A stretch of DNA of 64,000 bases from NCBI GenBank assembly GCA_964342805.1, contig CAYFHQ010000004.1:32647-96646 (forward strand). Reading direction: 5' to 3'. Origin of the DNA: CAYFHQ01 sp964342805. Lineage in GTDB: Bacteria > Bacillota > Clostridia > Peptostreptococcales > Acidaminobacteraceae. Below the pieces are notes generated by a model. That model ran no database searches. It was not told where the DNA came from and saw only the letters and a program-made list of their open reading frames with translations. Both the position numbers and the translations under genes were made by a program. Positions 54,219 to 61,494 of the stretch are shown piece by piece; position 1 is the stretch's first letter, and each line of letters starts with the position of its first letter.

Positions 54219-54731
54219 ATGACGAAGAAGATTCTTGTTTTTGTACATGATAAAGCAGAAGACCTGGAACTCTGGTATCCGGTTTACCGGTTGCGAGAAG
54301 CAGGCTACATAGTGGAATTGGCAGCCCCAGAAGCGGGCCAGTCCTTCCATGGCAAGTATGGTGTTCCTTACGTGTCCGACGTCAGCTGGAATGACATTAA
54401 CGCAGACGACTACGACGGTTGCCTTATTCCAGGCGGTTGGGCCCCAGACCGTATGCGGCGGTTTGACGCGGTAAAAGACCTGGTGAGGGCCTTTGACCAG
54501 GCTCAAAAACCCATTGGGCAGATTTGCCACGCAGGTTGGGTGACCATCTCTGCAGGTATTCTCAAGGGGAAAAAGGTGACCAGCACCCCCGGCATTAAGG
54601 ACGACATGGAAAACGCCGGTGGCATTTGGTCCAATGAGGACGTGGTGGTGGACGGCCATCTGGTTTCCAGTCGCTGGCCCCAGGACCTACCCCAATACGT
54701 GGTTGCCTTTATAGATGCGCTCCGGCGCTAG
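54219..54731 (+). CDS. DJ-1/PfpI family protein
   Basis: The 170-aa protein shows KILVFVHDKAEDLELWYPVY (Glu of the active site), AGYIVELAAPEAGQ, CLIPGGWAPDRMRRFDAVKD and the nucleophile elbow IGQICHAGWVTISAG. PfpI/YhbO-type proteins are stress-linked glutamine amidotransferase-fold enzymes. ATG 54219 with GAGGAGG upstream; the in-frame ATG at 54186 was rejected because it precedes this site. Confidence 0.92.
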   Translation: MTKKILVFVHDKAEDLELWYPVYRLREAGYIVELAAPEAGQSFHGKYGVPYVSDVSWNDINADDYDGCLIPGGWAPDRMRRFDAVKDLVRAFDQAQKPIGQICHAGWVTISAGILKGKKVTSTPGIKDDMENAGGIWSNEDVVVDGHLVSSRWPQDLPQYVVAFIDALRR

Positions 54732-54827
54732 GTAAAGGCTGGACAGGGTCAATCCCTTTCCAAAAATGACGTGTGGTTGCGTAAACATTCATTATATGAT
54801 CAAGAAAGCAAACTCCATAGGACCGCT

Positions 54828-54870
54828 AACAAGGACATCTAGTGACAAAAAGATAGGTGTCCTTGTTTTT
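54828..54870 (+). terminator. Terminator after the PfpI gene
   Basis: AACAAGGACA/TGTCCTTGTT 10-bp stem with a 20-nt loop, followed by TTTTA. Confidence 0.75.
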
Positions 54871-54937
54871 ATGAGGTGACTCATAAAATTGACAATAATG
54901 AATCTCCACGATATAATAAATGTGAGTCAACTCATAT
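54869..54937 (+). promoter_or_regulatory. Consensus promoter flanked by two TetR operator-like palindromes
   Basis: TTGACA (54889-54894), exactly 17 nt, TATAAT (54912-54917). On each side lies a palindrome with TGAG/CTCA half sites: TTATGAGGTGACTCATAA (54869-54886) and ATGTGAGTCAACTCATAT (54920-54937). A TetR-family dimer bound to either would block the promoter; autoregulation by the next gene is likely. Confidence 0.82.
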
Positions 54938-54949
54938 TGGAGGTTTTTT

Positions 54950-55543
54950 ATGGGAAAACGTGAAGAGAAAAAGCAAGAAACCCGTCGGCGTATATTGGTT
55001 GAGGCAAAGCGCATCTTTGAAGAGAGCGGATTTGAACGGGCTAAGACCCTGAATATCGCCAAGGCAGCAGGAATAGCTGAAGGCACTATTTTTAACTATT
55101 TTGATAAGAAGATTGATATATTGGTGGACGTCATTAAGGAGTCCTTTGCCATGGATATTTACCAGTTCAAGGCGGAGGACGCAGTTCCAGACCGGATTGA
55201 GGTGGCCGTGCGAGACTGCTTAGACCATTATTTTGCCAATGTGGATTTGGTCAACAAGTCCCTTTTGGCCGTTGTTTTTAATGCCAGTTTAGTGGAGTCG
55301 GATGGGGAGCAACCTGTTTTGAACCTGATGACGGCCCTGGACATGAAGATGATGGAGCCCCTGGAAAACTATATTCAAATGCTCCGGCCTGACGCCAGTG
55401 ACCGGGAGCTGGAAACGATCCTGCGGCTTGTTTCGTCCAGTTTTTCCTTGATTTATGGCGAGTTTATCCTAAATAGTGAAATGACCAAGGAGCAAATGAT
55501 AGAAAACTTGCTGGATTGTTTGGTGTACGTACTTCGCAAGTGA
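54950..55543 (+). CDS. TetR/AcrR family transcriptional regulator
   Basis: The 197-aa protein has the TetR helix-turn-helix (TRRRILVEAKRIFEESGFER, IAKAAGIAEGTIFNYFDKK) and a helical ligand domain. It probably represses its own operon through the flanking palindromes. TGGAGG precedes the ATG; the downstream hydrolase gene starts 17 bases after the stop. Confidence 0.93.
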   Translation: MGKREEKKQETRRRILVEAKRIFEESGFERAKTLNIAKAAGIAEGTIFNYFDKKIDILVDVIKESFAMDIYQFKAEDAVPDRIEVAVRDCLDHYFANVDLVNKSLLAVVFNASLVESDGEQPVLNLMTALDMKMMEPLENYIQMLRPDASDRELETILRLVSSSFSLIYGEFILNSEMTKEQMIENLLDCLVYVLRK

Positions 55544-55560
55544 TGTCTGGAGGTGCTTTA

Positions 55561-56301
55561 ATGGATGGGTATGATGGTAAGTATGGTGACACCCTTGTTA
55601 AGGCATATGCATATTTGACACGGCAGGCCCTGGTTTTATTGGAGCCCTATTTAAGGGAGGAAACCCTGGTGAGGCTCCATGAGGAAATGGACCGGGAGGG
55701 GGAAGCGATCTTGGCCCGTTTGCCAGACATAGGCGGACGCAAGAACCTCTTCAGTCCGATCATTGTTTTTAATGGATGGTTGATTGCCCTACACAAGGCT
55801 GTTCTAGCGGAGCGACTCCCCGTGGTCCTTACCCCCTATGTGGGCCGGGCTGTTTTTGAGCGGATGGTTCACAAGATCCCGCGGCCCATTGGCCGGCTGA
55901 TTGGGGTCCTGACGTTTTCTGGTCTAGGAAGGCGGTTTTTGGCCAAACAGGCAGACCAGAGCCAAAAGGAAGTCTATCCAGCAGATTTTGTATATACCTT
56001 CACCACCGCAAAAGTGGGTCATGAGGTGGAGGCTGAGTTTGTCTTTATGGCCTGCGCCGTCCATAAGTTGTACGAGGCGGAGGGGGTTCCAGAGCTCAAG
56101 GCCTACTGCAACTTTGCTGACCCGGTTTACGCCTCCTATTTCCACATGGGCTGTGACGCGTCTGCTACCCTGGCCCAAGGCTTTGATGTCTGTACCCTGA
56201 ATTTCAACAACCGCCGGGGGACGGCAACTCCGGACAATATTAAGGTCATGATCTATGAGGCAGAGCAACACCTACTGAAGTTGAAGGCGGACAACCGGTA
56301 A
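55561..56301 (+). CDS. L-2-amino-thiazoline-4-carboxylic acid hydrolase-family protein
   Basis: The 246-aa protein ends with the hallmark of this family: GHEVEAEFVFMACAVHKLYE, VPELKAYCNFADPVYASYF and GCDASATLAQGFDVCTLNF, with conserved cysteines. Characterised relatives open the thiazoline ring of ATC toward cysteine; most members are annotated only by similarity, so the substrate is open. ATG 55561 after TGGAGG; earlier in-frame start codons lie in the tetR end. Under the preceding TetR repressor's promoter. Confidence 0.75.
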   Translation: MDGYDGKYGDTLVKAYAYLTRQALVLLEPYLREETLVRLHEEMDREGEAILARLPDIGGRKNLFSPIIVFNGWLIALHKAVLAERLPVVLTPYVGRAVFERMVHKIPRPIGRLIGVLTFSGLGRRFLAKQADQSQKEVYPADFVYTFTTAKVGHEVEAEFVFMACAVHKLYEAEGVPELKAYCNFADPVYASYFHMGCDASATLAQGFDVCTLNFNNRRGTATPDNIKVMIYEAEQHLLKLKADNR

Positions 56302-56328
56302 ATATTTTGCCTTATGAATGAAAATACT

Positions 56329-56357
56329 AAAGACTCTCCAAAAATGGGGAGTCTTTT
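56329..56357 (+). terminator. Terminator after the hydrolase gene
   Basis: AAAGACTCTCC/GGGGAGTCTTTTT stem with AAAAAT loop. The rest of the gap to 56519 shows a TATAAT at 56393-56398 and no supportable gene. Confidence 0.85.
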
Positions 56358-56519
56358 TGTGCATTAATGCCATGGGTCATGACAAAGTTATATATAATAG
56401 AAGCAAGTGTGAAGGGCAATCGTCATGGGCCTTGGACGAGGCAGAGGAGGGGGCTGGAAGGAATGCCACCCTATGTGACGATTTCACGTTAAAAACAATA
56501 GAGTTATGGGGATTTTATT

Positions 56520-56996
56520 ATGTTTATTGAGGTTTCAAATCAGGAAAAAGAGGCAGTCTACGCCTTTTGTAAAGCAATAGGAGAGGAAGGGCTAAAAATG
56601 TCCTTTGCAGACGTGGATCATATGGATGAAGTGGTCCAGTGGATCGAAAATCCAAGAGAGCACCTTTTTGCCCATATGGAGGCGGGCCGGGTCATCGCCC
56701 TGGTCAAGGCCAGACAGGGGGAGACTTACAAGAGCCATTCTGTCTTTATGTCTGCAGCCGTGGCCAAGGAACACAGGGGCAAACGACTGGTCCAGGACCT
56801 GAGTGACTGGGTCTACCCCCAGCTGAAAGACCGGGGGATTGTTCTGGCCCGGGCTTATGTCTATAGTGACAACCACAGCTCCATCGCAGCGGCCCTTCGG
56901 GACGGGTATCGGTGTACTGGAGCAGTTCATATGCACCACTTTGACCAAGAGGCCGGTGCTTGGGTGGATGATATGATTTTCCACAAGGAACTCTAG
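56520..56996 (+). CDS. GNAT family N-acetyltransferase
   Basis: The 158-aa GNAT has the acetyl-CoA loop (SAAVAKEHRGKRLVQDLSDW), the strand VIALVKARQG and SDNHSSIAAALRDGYRCTGAV. Substrate unknown. Followed by the GGDEF gene after 10 bases, likely one operon. Confidence 0.83.
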   Translation: MFIEVSNQEKEAVYAFCKAIGEEGLKMSFADVDHMDEVVQWIENPREHLFAHMEAGRVIALVKARQGETYKSHSVFMSAAVAKEHRGKRLVQDLSDWVYPQLKDRGIVLARAYVYSDNHSSIAAALRDGYRCTGAVHMHHFDQEAGAWVDDMIFHKEL

Positions 56997-57006
56997 GAGG
57001 GGACAT

Positions 57007-58101
57007 ATGAAGCAGTTTTGGACTGCCATCCAGGGTCCGTCGGACGGTTCCCTGGAGGTGGTTTTTTACCGAAAAATCATGGTCTTTACCCTAGCCCTTT
57101 CTGTGGTGAACTTGATCGCCAACACGGTGATTGGTTTAAAGATGGTCACCAATGTTAAATGGATCGTACTCGTGATCATTGCTCTTGCTACCTTAAAATG
57201 GGTCAAGGCGGAACGACACTTGGTCCTTTCCCAGGTGATCAACTACGGCTTTATCATTTTCTACTTTATCCCCAGTGGTTGGCAGACCACCGGCGGCCAT
57301 AATTACCTCACCCTGTCCTATATCATGCTGGTGGCCATATCCATTGGCTTTCTCATGAAGGGGTGGGTACGTAATGTCCTACTGGGTCTAGAATTTGGCG
57401 TTTTTGTAGGGCTTCTGTACCTGCAATATACCGTCCCCGGAAGTGTGGACGTGGTGGACCCCCAAACCTATATCAGCGATTTGACCGCCCAAGTACCCGT
57501 GGTCTTTTTCTCCACGGTCTATATTGCCATTACCTTCTCCAAGGCTTGGCGGGGGGAGCGGGAACGGCTCCAGCAAATCACCATTACTGACACCCTGACG
57601 GGCCTTTATAATCGTCGCTACTTGTTTGAGCGATTGGACCACTTGAGTCGGAACGACCAGACCGCCATGGTCATTATGGTGGACATTGACGACTTTAAGA
57701 CCATTAATGACACCCACGGCCATACAGCTGGGGACCAGGTCATTGTTGGCATCGGCCAGACCCTTTCTAAGGTTGTTGGTAACCGTGGTTTTATTGGCAG
57801 ATACGGGGGAGACGAATTCGTGATTGTCCTGGAAGACGCCAGGGACGACGAGGCGACGACCATTATCGTGGACATTCAAAAGGCTGTGGACTGTGCAGTC
57901 TTTGCAGGGGATATTCAGGTCAAGGTCAGCGGGGGCATGTCGAAATTGCAGCCCGGCTATGAACTGGACACCACCCTGGCAACCGCAGACCAACTCCTCT
58001 ACTGGGTCAAGAACCATGGCAAGGGGCAGATTGTTGCTGGGTCTCTTTTAGACGAGACGGTTGGTGTTGATGAAGTGGAAGCAGGGCGTGTTTCCTCCTA
58101 G
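57007..58101 (+). CDS. Membrane diguanylate cyclase (GGDEF)
   Basis: The 364-aa protein has about six hydrophobic segments in the first 180 residues, then GGDEF (about 190-350): DTLTGLYNRRYLFERL, DIDDFKTINDTHGHTAGD, active site RYGGDEFVIVLEDA. The product-inhibition RxxD five residues before GGDEF is absent (RGFI instead), so feedback is probably missing. It would make the c-di-GMP that the HD-GYP protein at 3328-5829 degrades. AGGAGGG before the ATG. Confidence 0.93.
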   Translation: MKQFWTAIQGPSDGSLEVVFYRKIMVFTLALSVVNLIANTVIGLKMVTNVKWIVLVIIALATLKWVKAERHLVLSQVINYGFIIFYFIPSGWQTTGGHNYLTLSYIMLVAISIGFLMKGWVRNVLLGLEFGVFVGLLYLQYTVPGSVDVVDPQTYISDLTAQVPVVFFSTVYIAITFSKAWRGERERLQQITITDTLTGLYNRRYLFERLDHLSRNDQTAMVIMVDIDDFKTINDTHGHTAGDQVIVGIGQTLSKVVGNRGFIGRYGGDEFVIVLEDARDDEATTIIVDIQKAVDCAVFAGDIQVKVSGGMSKLQPGYELDTTLATADQLLYWVKNHGKGQIVAGSLLDETVGVDEVEAGRVSS

Positions 58102-58123
58102 TGGAAAGAAGAGTGAGAATCAA

Positions 58124-58603
58124 ATGAAGATAAAAGTGATTTCTGTTGGCAAGATCAAAGAAAAGTACTTTGTTGGAGCCATTAACGAATATGCGAAACG
58201 ACTGACCAAGTACTGCAAGTTGGAAATGATTGAAGTTCCAGACGAAAAGTGCCCTGAGAACCTGTCTGACAAGGAAATGGACCAGGTTAAGGGCAAAGAA
58301 GCTGAGCGGATACTTGCTAAGGTCCGGGAGGGTGAATACGTGATCACCCTGGAAATCCTGGGCAAGCAAATGACCTCGGAAGAACTGTCGGAAAAGATGG
58401 ACCAGCTGGCGGTTTCCGGTAAGAGTGACCTGACCTTTATAATTGGTGGGAGCCTGGGCCTGCATTCTTCAGTTTCTAAACGGTCTAATCAGAAGTTGTC
58501 GTTTTCTAAGATGACCTTTCCCCATCAGTTGATGAAGGTTGTGTTGTTGGAGCAGGTTTATCGGGGGTTTCGGATTTCTCGGGGGGAACCTTACCATAAA
58601 TGA
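58124..58603 (+). CDS. rlmH: 23S rRNA pseudouridine(1915) N3-methyltransferase RlmH
   Basis: The 159-aa SPOUT methyltransferase starts MKIKVISVGKIKEKYFVGAI and has FIIGGSLGLHSSV, SFSKMTFPHQLMKVVLLEQV, and the invariant C-terminus RISRGEPYHK. ATG 58124 was chosen; a longer in-frame form would overlap the GGDEF gene. It ends the conserved wal-region backbone. The sequence just after its stop is AT-rich accessory DNA, as at staphylococcal SCC insertions. Confidence 0.96.
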   Translation: MKIKVISVGKIKEKYFVGAINEYAKRLTKYCKLEMIEVPDEKCPENLSDKEMDQVKGKEAERILAKVREGEYVITLEILGKQMTSEELSEKMDQLAVSGKSDLTFIIGGSLGLHSSVSKRSNQKLSFSKMTFPHQLMKVVLLEQVYRGFRISRGEPYHK

Positions 58604-58625
58604 CTGATATTTCCAGTAGTGTTAT

Positions 58626-58634
58626 TGGTATAAC
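58626..58634 (+). promoter_or_regulatory. Extended -10 promoter candidate for vsr
   Basis: TGGTATAAC at 58626-58634 (TG-n-TATAAC), 23 bases before the vsr ATG. Similar to the element before the methyltransferase gene. Confidence 0.4.
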
Positions 58635-58657
58635 TAGGTTTGAAAGGAGTATTGTTG

Positions 58658-59077
58658 ATGAATGATGTGTTTTCAAAAGAAAAAAGAAGTGAGATCATGT
58701 CGCATATTCGCAGCAAAGACACCAAACCTGAAATAGCTGTAAGAAAGTATTTGTTCAGTAAAGGATTTCGTTATCGGAAGAATGATAAGCGATATCCGGG
58801 CACGCCAGATATTGTCCTGCCTAAGTACAAGACTGTGATATTTGTTCATGGGTGTTTTTGGCATGGGCATGAAGGGTGTAAGTATGCGATTATTCCTAAG
58901 ACTAATACGGAGTTTTGGATTAAAAAAATCGAGAAGAACAATGATAGAGACTCTACTAATATTGAAAAGCTTGAGAAGTTGGGATTCATGGTGATAGTGA
59001 TTTGGGAATGTGAACTTAGAGAACATAAAGACGAAACACTTAATAAACTGGTAAGAAAAATAAGAATGAAAACATAG
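58658..59077 (+). CDS. vsr: Very short patch repair endonuclease
   Basis: The 139-aa Vsr nicks the T of T:G mismatches made by deamination of 5-methylcytosine. Seen: SEIMSHIRSKDTKPEIAVRK, GFRYRKNDKRYPGTPDIVLP (catalytic Asp), YKTVIFVHGCFWHGHEGC and the C-terminal VIVIWECEL. ATG 58658 follows AAAGGAG at 8 nt; a TTG at 58640 is inside the ribosome-binding context. Precedes the cytosine methyltransferase by 146 bases. Confidence 0.95.
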   Translation: MNDVFSKEKRSEIMSHIRSKDTKPEIAVRKYLFSKGFRYRKNDKRYPGTPDIVLPKYKTVIFVHGCFWHGHEGCKYAIIPKTNTEFWIKKIEKNNDRDSTNIEKLEKLGFMVIVIWECELREHKDETLNKLVRKIRMKT

Positions 59078-59189
59078 TTGAAATAGGATCTATAGGGGGG
59101 AGTTTCAGAATAATTCTATGATACTACTACGAAAATATGATAGAGTGTAATGTTGCCACAAAAAGACTCTTTTTATGCTAGATAACACC

Positions 59190-59198
59190 TGGTATAAT
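59190..59198 (+). promoter_or_regulatory. Extended -10 promoter of the methyltransferase gene
   Basis: TGGTATAAT at 59190-59198 (TG-n-TATAAT), 26 bases before the chosen start codon. The intergenic stretch 59078-59189 shows no other supportable feature. Confidence 0.55.
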
Positions 59199-59223
59199 GA
59201 ATTAAGAAAAGGTGGTGATATAT

Positions 59224-60444
59224 GTGAATTGCATAGATTTATTTGCAGGTGCTGGCGGACTTTCTGAGGGATTTTATAGATGTGGATTCAATATAATTGC
59301 TCACGTTGAAAAAGAGTCTCAGGCATGTTTAACGATTAAAACAAGACTTGCTTATCACTATCTTAAATCAATTGATAAATTGGATACTTATTATGACTAT
59401 CTTAAGGACAAAATCAGTAGAGATGACTTATATTCAATTATACCTGATAAGATTTTAAACTCTGTTGTGAATGAAACAATATCAGAGGACACTATGCCAA
59501 ATATTTTTGAGTGTGTTGATAGTCTCATTGATGGGAGAGAAATTGATTTAATTATTGGTGGGCCTCCTTGTCAAGCATACTCTTTAGTTGGACGAGCTAG
59601 AGATCCCATGAGCATGGATGGCGATGAGCGTAAGTATTTGTATAAATATTATTTAAAGTTTTTAGAGAAATACAGACCAAAGGTGTTTGTGTTTGAAAAC
59701 GTACGAGGGATTCTGTCGGCAAATAAAGGTAAGTTATTTAAACAGATTTGCGAAGAAATGAATGATGTTGGTTATGAAATTGAGTATAGACTACTTGATG
59801 CGGCTGATTTTGGCGTAGTTCAAAACAGAAAAAGAGTAATTCTTGTAGGGTGGAGACAAGAACTTCAACTTAGCTATCCTGAATTTGACACATTGAATAA
59901 CCAACACACAATTAATGACTTATTGAGTGATTTGCCTAAGTTACAGCAAAATTGTAAGGGAAGTAAGAAGAAGTATAGAAAAGTAAAGGATAGCTGTTCT
60001 CGTGAGCTTGGACTTAAAGATGATAGTCTAAATTTCGTAATACAACATGATTCAAGAATGCACAATGATAGAGATCTTGAAATATATAGAATCGCAGTAG
60101 AGAAGTTTGATAAAGGTGAACGCTTGCAGTATAAAGATTTACCCAAGGCGTTAATAACACATAAAAACACAAGAGTATTTAATGACAGATTTAAAGTTGT
60201 CAATGGGAAGGGGCTATGTCATACTATGGTCGCCCATATAGCAAAGGATGGTCATCATTACATACATCCTGATGTTAAGCAAAATCGTTCTTTAACCGTC
60301 CGAGAAGCGGCAAGAATTCAAACTTTCCCAGATGATTATTATTTTGAATCCTCTAGAACTGCTGCATTCACTCAAATAGGGAATGCGGTACCTCCATTAA
60401 TGGCTGAGAAAATCGCTGAGAAAATTAAAGAGATGTTATATTAA
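59224..60444 (+). CDS. dcm: DNA (cytosine-5-)-methyltransferase, Dcm-like
   Basis: The 406-aa enzyme has motif I CIDLFAGAGGLSEGFYRCGF, motif IV GGPPCQAYSLVGRARDPMS with catalytic Cys116, motif VI FVFENVRGILS, motif VIII VQNRKRVILVGW, motif IX LTVREAARIQTFPDDYY and motif X FTQIGNAVPPLMAEKIA. Target recognition lies between VIII and IX (about 225-330). Start: GTG 59224, 8 nt after AAAGGTGG; GTG 59212 also possible. Specificity cannot be read. The neighbouring Vsr implies recurrent C5 methylation at a defined site. Confidence 0.95.
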   Translation: MNCIDLFAGAGGLSEGFYRCGFNIIAHVEKESQACLTIKTRLAYHYLKSIDKLDTYYDYLKDKISRDDLYSIIPDKILNSVVNETISEDTMPNIFECVDSLIDGREIDLIIGGPPCQAYSLVGRARDPMSMDGDERKYLYKYYLKFLEKYRPKVFVFENVRGILSANKGKLFKQICEEMNDVGYEIEYRLLDAADFGVVQNRKRVILVGWRQELQLSYPEFDTLNNQHTINDLLSDLPKLQQNCKGSKKKYRKVKDSCSRELGLKDDSLNFVIQHDSRMHNDRDLEIYRIAVEKFDKGERLQYKDLPKALITHKNTRVFNDRFKVVNGKGLCHTMVAHIAKDGHHYIHPDVKQNRSLTVREAARIQTFPDDYYFESSRTAAFTQIGNAVPPLMAEKIAEKIKEMLY

Positions 60445-60478
60445 AGAAGAAGCTGGAACTATTGTCCAGCTTCTTTTA
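60445..60478. terminator. Bidirectional terminator inside the receiver-gene end
   Basis: AAGAAGCTGGA/TCCAGCTTCTT with a loop ACTATTG, T tract TTTTAAT. It serves the methyltransferase and is also the coding end (KEAGQ and stop) of the converging receiver gene. Confidence 0.82.
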
Positions 60479-61493
60479 ATACTTTCATTAGATTGATGTT
60501 ATATATTGGTTGACCTTGCCTTGCATAAAACGATGAAAATCTACTTGTAATGTTTCTCATCATTTCGTTTGATACTTTACCGATTAATGTAAAATCATTC
60601 AACTGCTCTGTTTCATAGGTGTGAACATCAAGGAAATCAATATAACCACCTTCAAAATTGGTTGATGGGGGAAGATAGTGTTTTTTTTCGGATTCTCCCT
60701 GAGCAATTTTATCATGAACCTTCTCTTGCTTCTCAGGTTTACATTGACTTAACTGTATTAATACTGAATCAATACTTCCGATTTTTAGTAACTGATACTT
60801 GTCAGATCTTCCAATATCACAACGTGGAGTTACAACTAGAAACTTTTGCTTATTAAACATAAGAATACTACCATTTACAGGTTTGGATTCTTTTTGAGGT
60901 ATTATATACAGCTCATCAGCATGGAGTCTAATTTCACCATCATCACTTGATACTAAATCATTATGCAAGTAGTTTAAATATAAGCGAGTTAGAGATTCGG
61001 CTTTGATACCACTATCTATAAGTGCTTCTGGAGAAGGGTACATTCTAGATAAATTTTCCCAGTAAAAATATGTTATATGCTTTTGTAAAGCACCGTTTTC
61101 ACCTAGCAATGAAGTTATGCCAGTTTCAAATAGTTTTATAACTAGATTAAAAATGTCCTCAGAATTGTGCTCTCCACGAGTTAGTTTTGAAAGGAAACTT
61201 GTTTTATGTGTAGTTTTTTCTGGTTGACCAGAATAGACAATTGGGTAAATGTTGAATCTGCTAATCAAGTGATCAATGAAGATATTACCTTCATCTCCTT
61301 GGCCAGCACTTAAAGCTAAATCAACAATAGCAAAATCGTAGTTTGAGTTTTCAGTTAAGTCACTCATAGCGTGCTCTAATGTACTGAAATAATTAATTTC
61401 AAAATTATAATGATCGAATAGAAGTTTAGCTTCGTTTAAACCTTCGAATGTCGATATATCATCATCAAGAATAAGTATCTTTATTGTTTCCAT
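60459..61493 (-). CDS. Receiver-domain protein with unknown C-terminal effector domain
   Basis: The 344-aa protein starts with an atypical receiver (IKILILDDDISTFEGLNEAK; phospho-acceptor-like D58 in FAIVDLALS; then YPIVYSGQ) of about 130 residues. The C-terminal ~200 residues have no DNA-binding helix-turn-helix that I can see; they contain LVVTPRCDIGRSDKYQLLKI and HYLPPSTNFEGGYIDF, suggesting a beta-rich ligand or catalytic fold. No family recognised. One base separates it from the kinase stop (TAATATG) and AAGGAG lies inside the kinase end, so the pair is translationally coupled. Confidence 0.75.
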   Translation of the reverse strand: METIKILILDDDISTFEGLNEAKLLFDHYNFEINYFSTLEHAMSDLTENSNYDFAIVDLALSAGQGDEGNIFIDHLISRFNIYPIVYSGQPEKTTHKTSFLSKLTRGEHNSEDIFNLVIKLFETGITSLLGENGALQKHITYFYWENLSRMYPSPEALIDSGIKAESLTRLYLNYLHNDLVSSDDGEIRLHADELYIIPQKESKPVNGSILMFNKQKFLVVTPRCDIGRSDKYQLLKIGSIDSVLIQLSQCKPEKQEKVHDKIAQGESEKKHYLPPSTNFEGGYIDFLDVHTYETEQLNDFTLIGKVSNEMMRNITSRFSSFYARQGQPIYNINLMKVLKEAGQ

Positions 61494-61494
61494 A

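Noticed and set aside
56318..56530. Small 70-codon frame upstream of the GNAT gene
   Set aside because: It runs through the terminator hairpin at 56329-56357 and lacks a ribosome-binding site.
57388..58017. Minus-strand open frame of about 209 codons
   Set aside because: Antisense to the GGDEF gene, no recognisable motifs.
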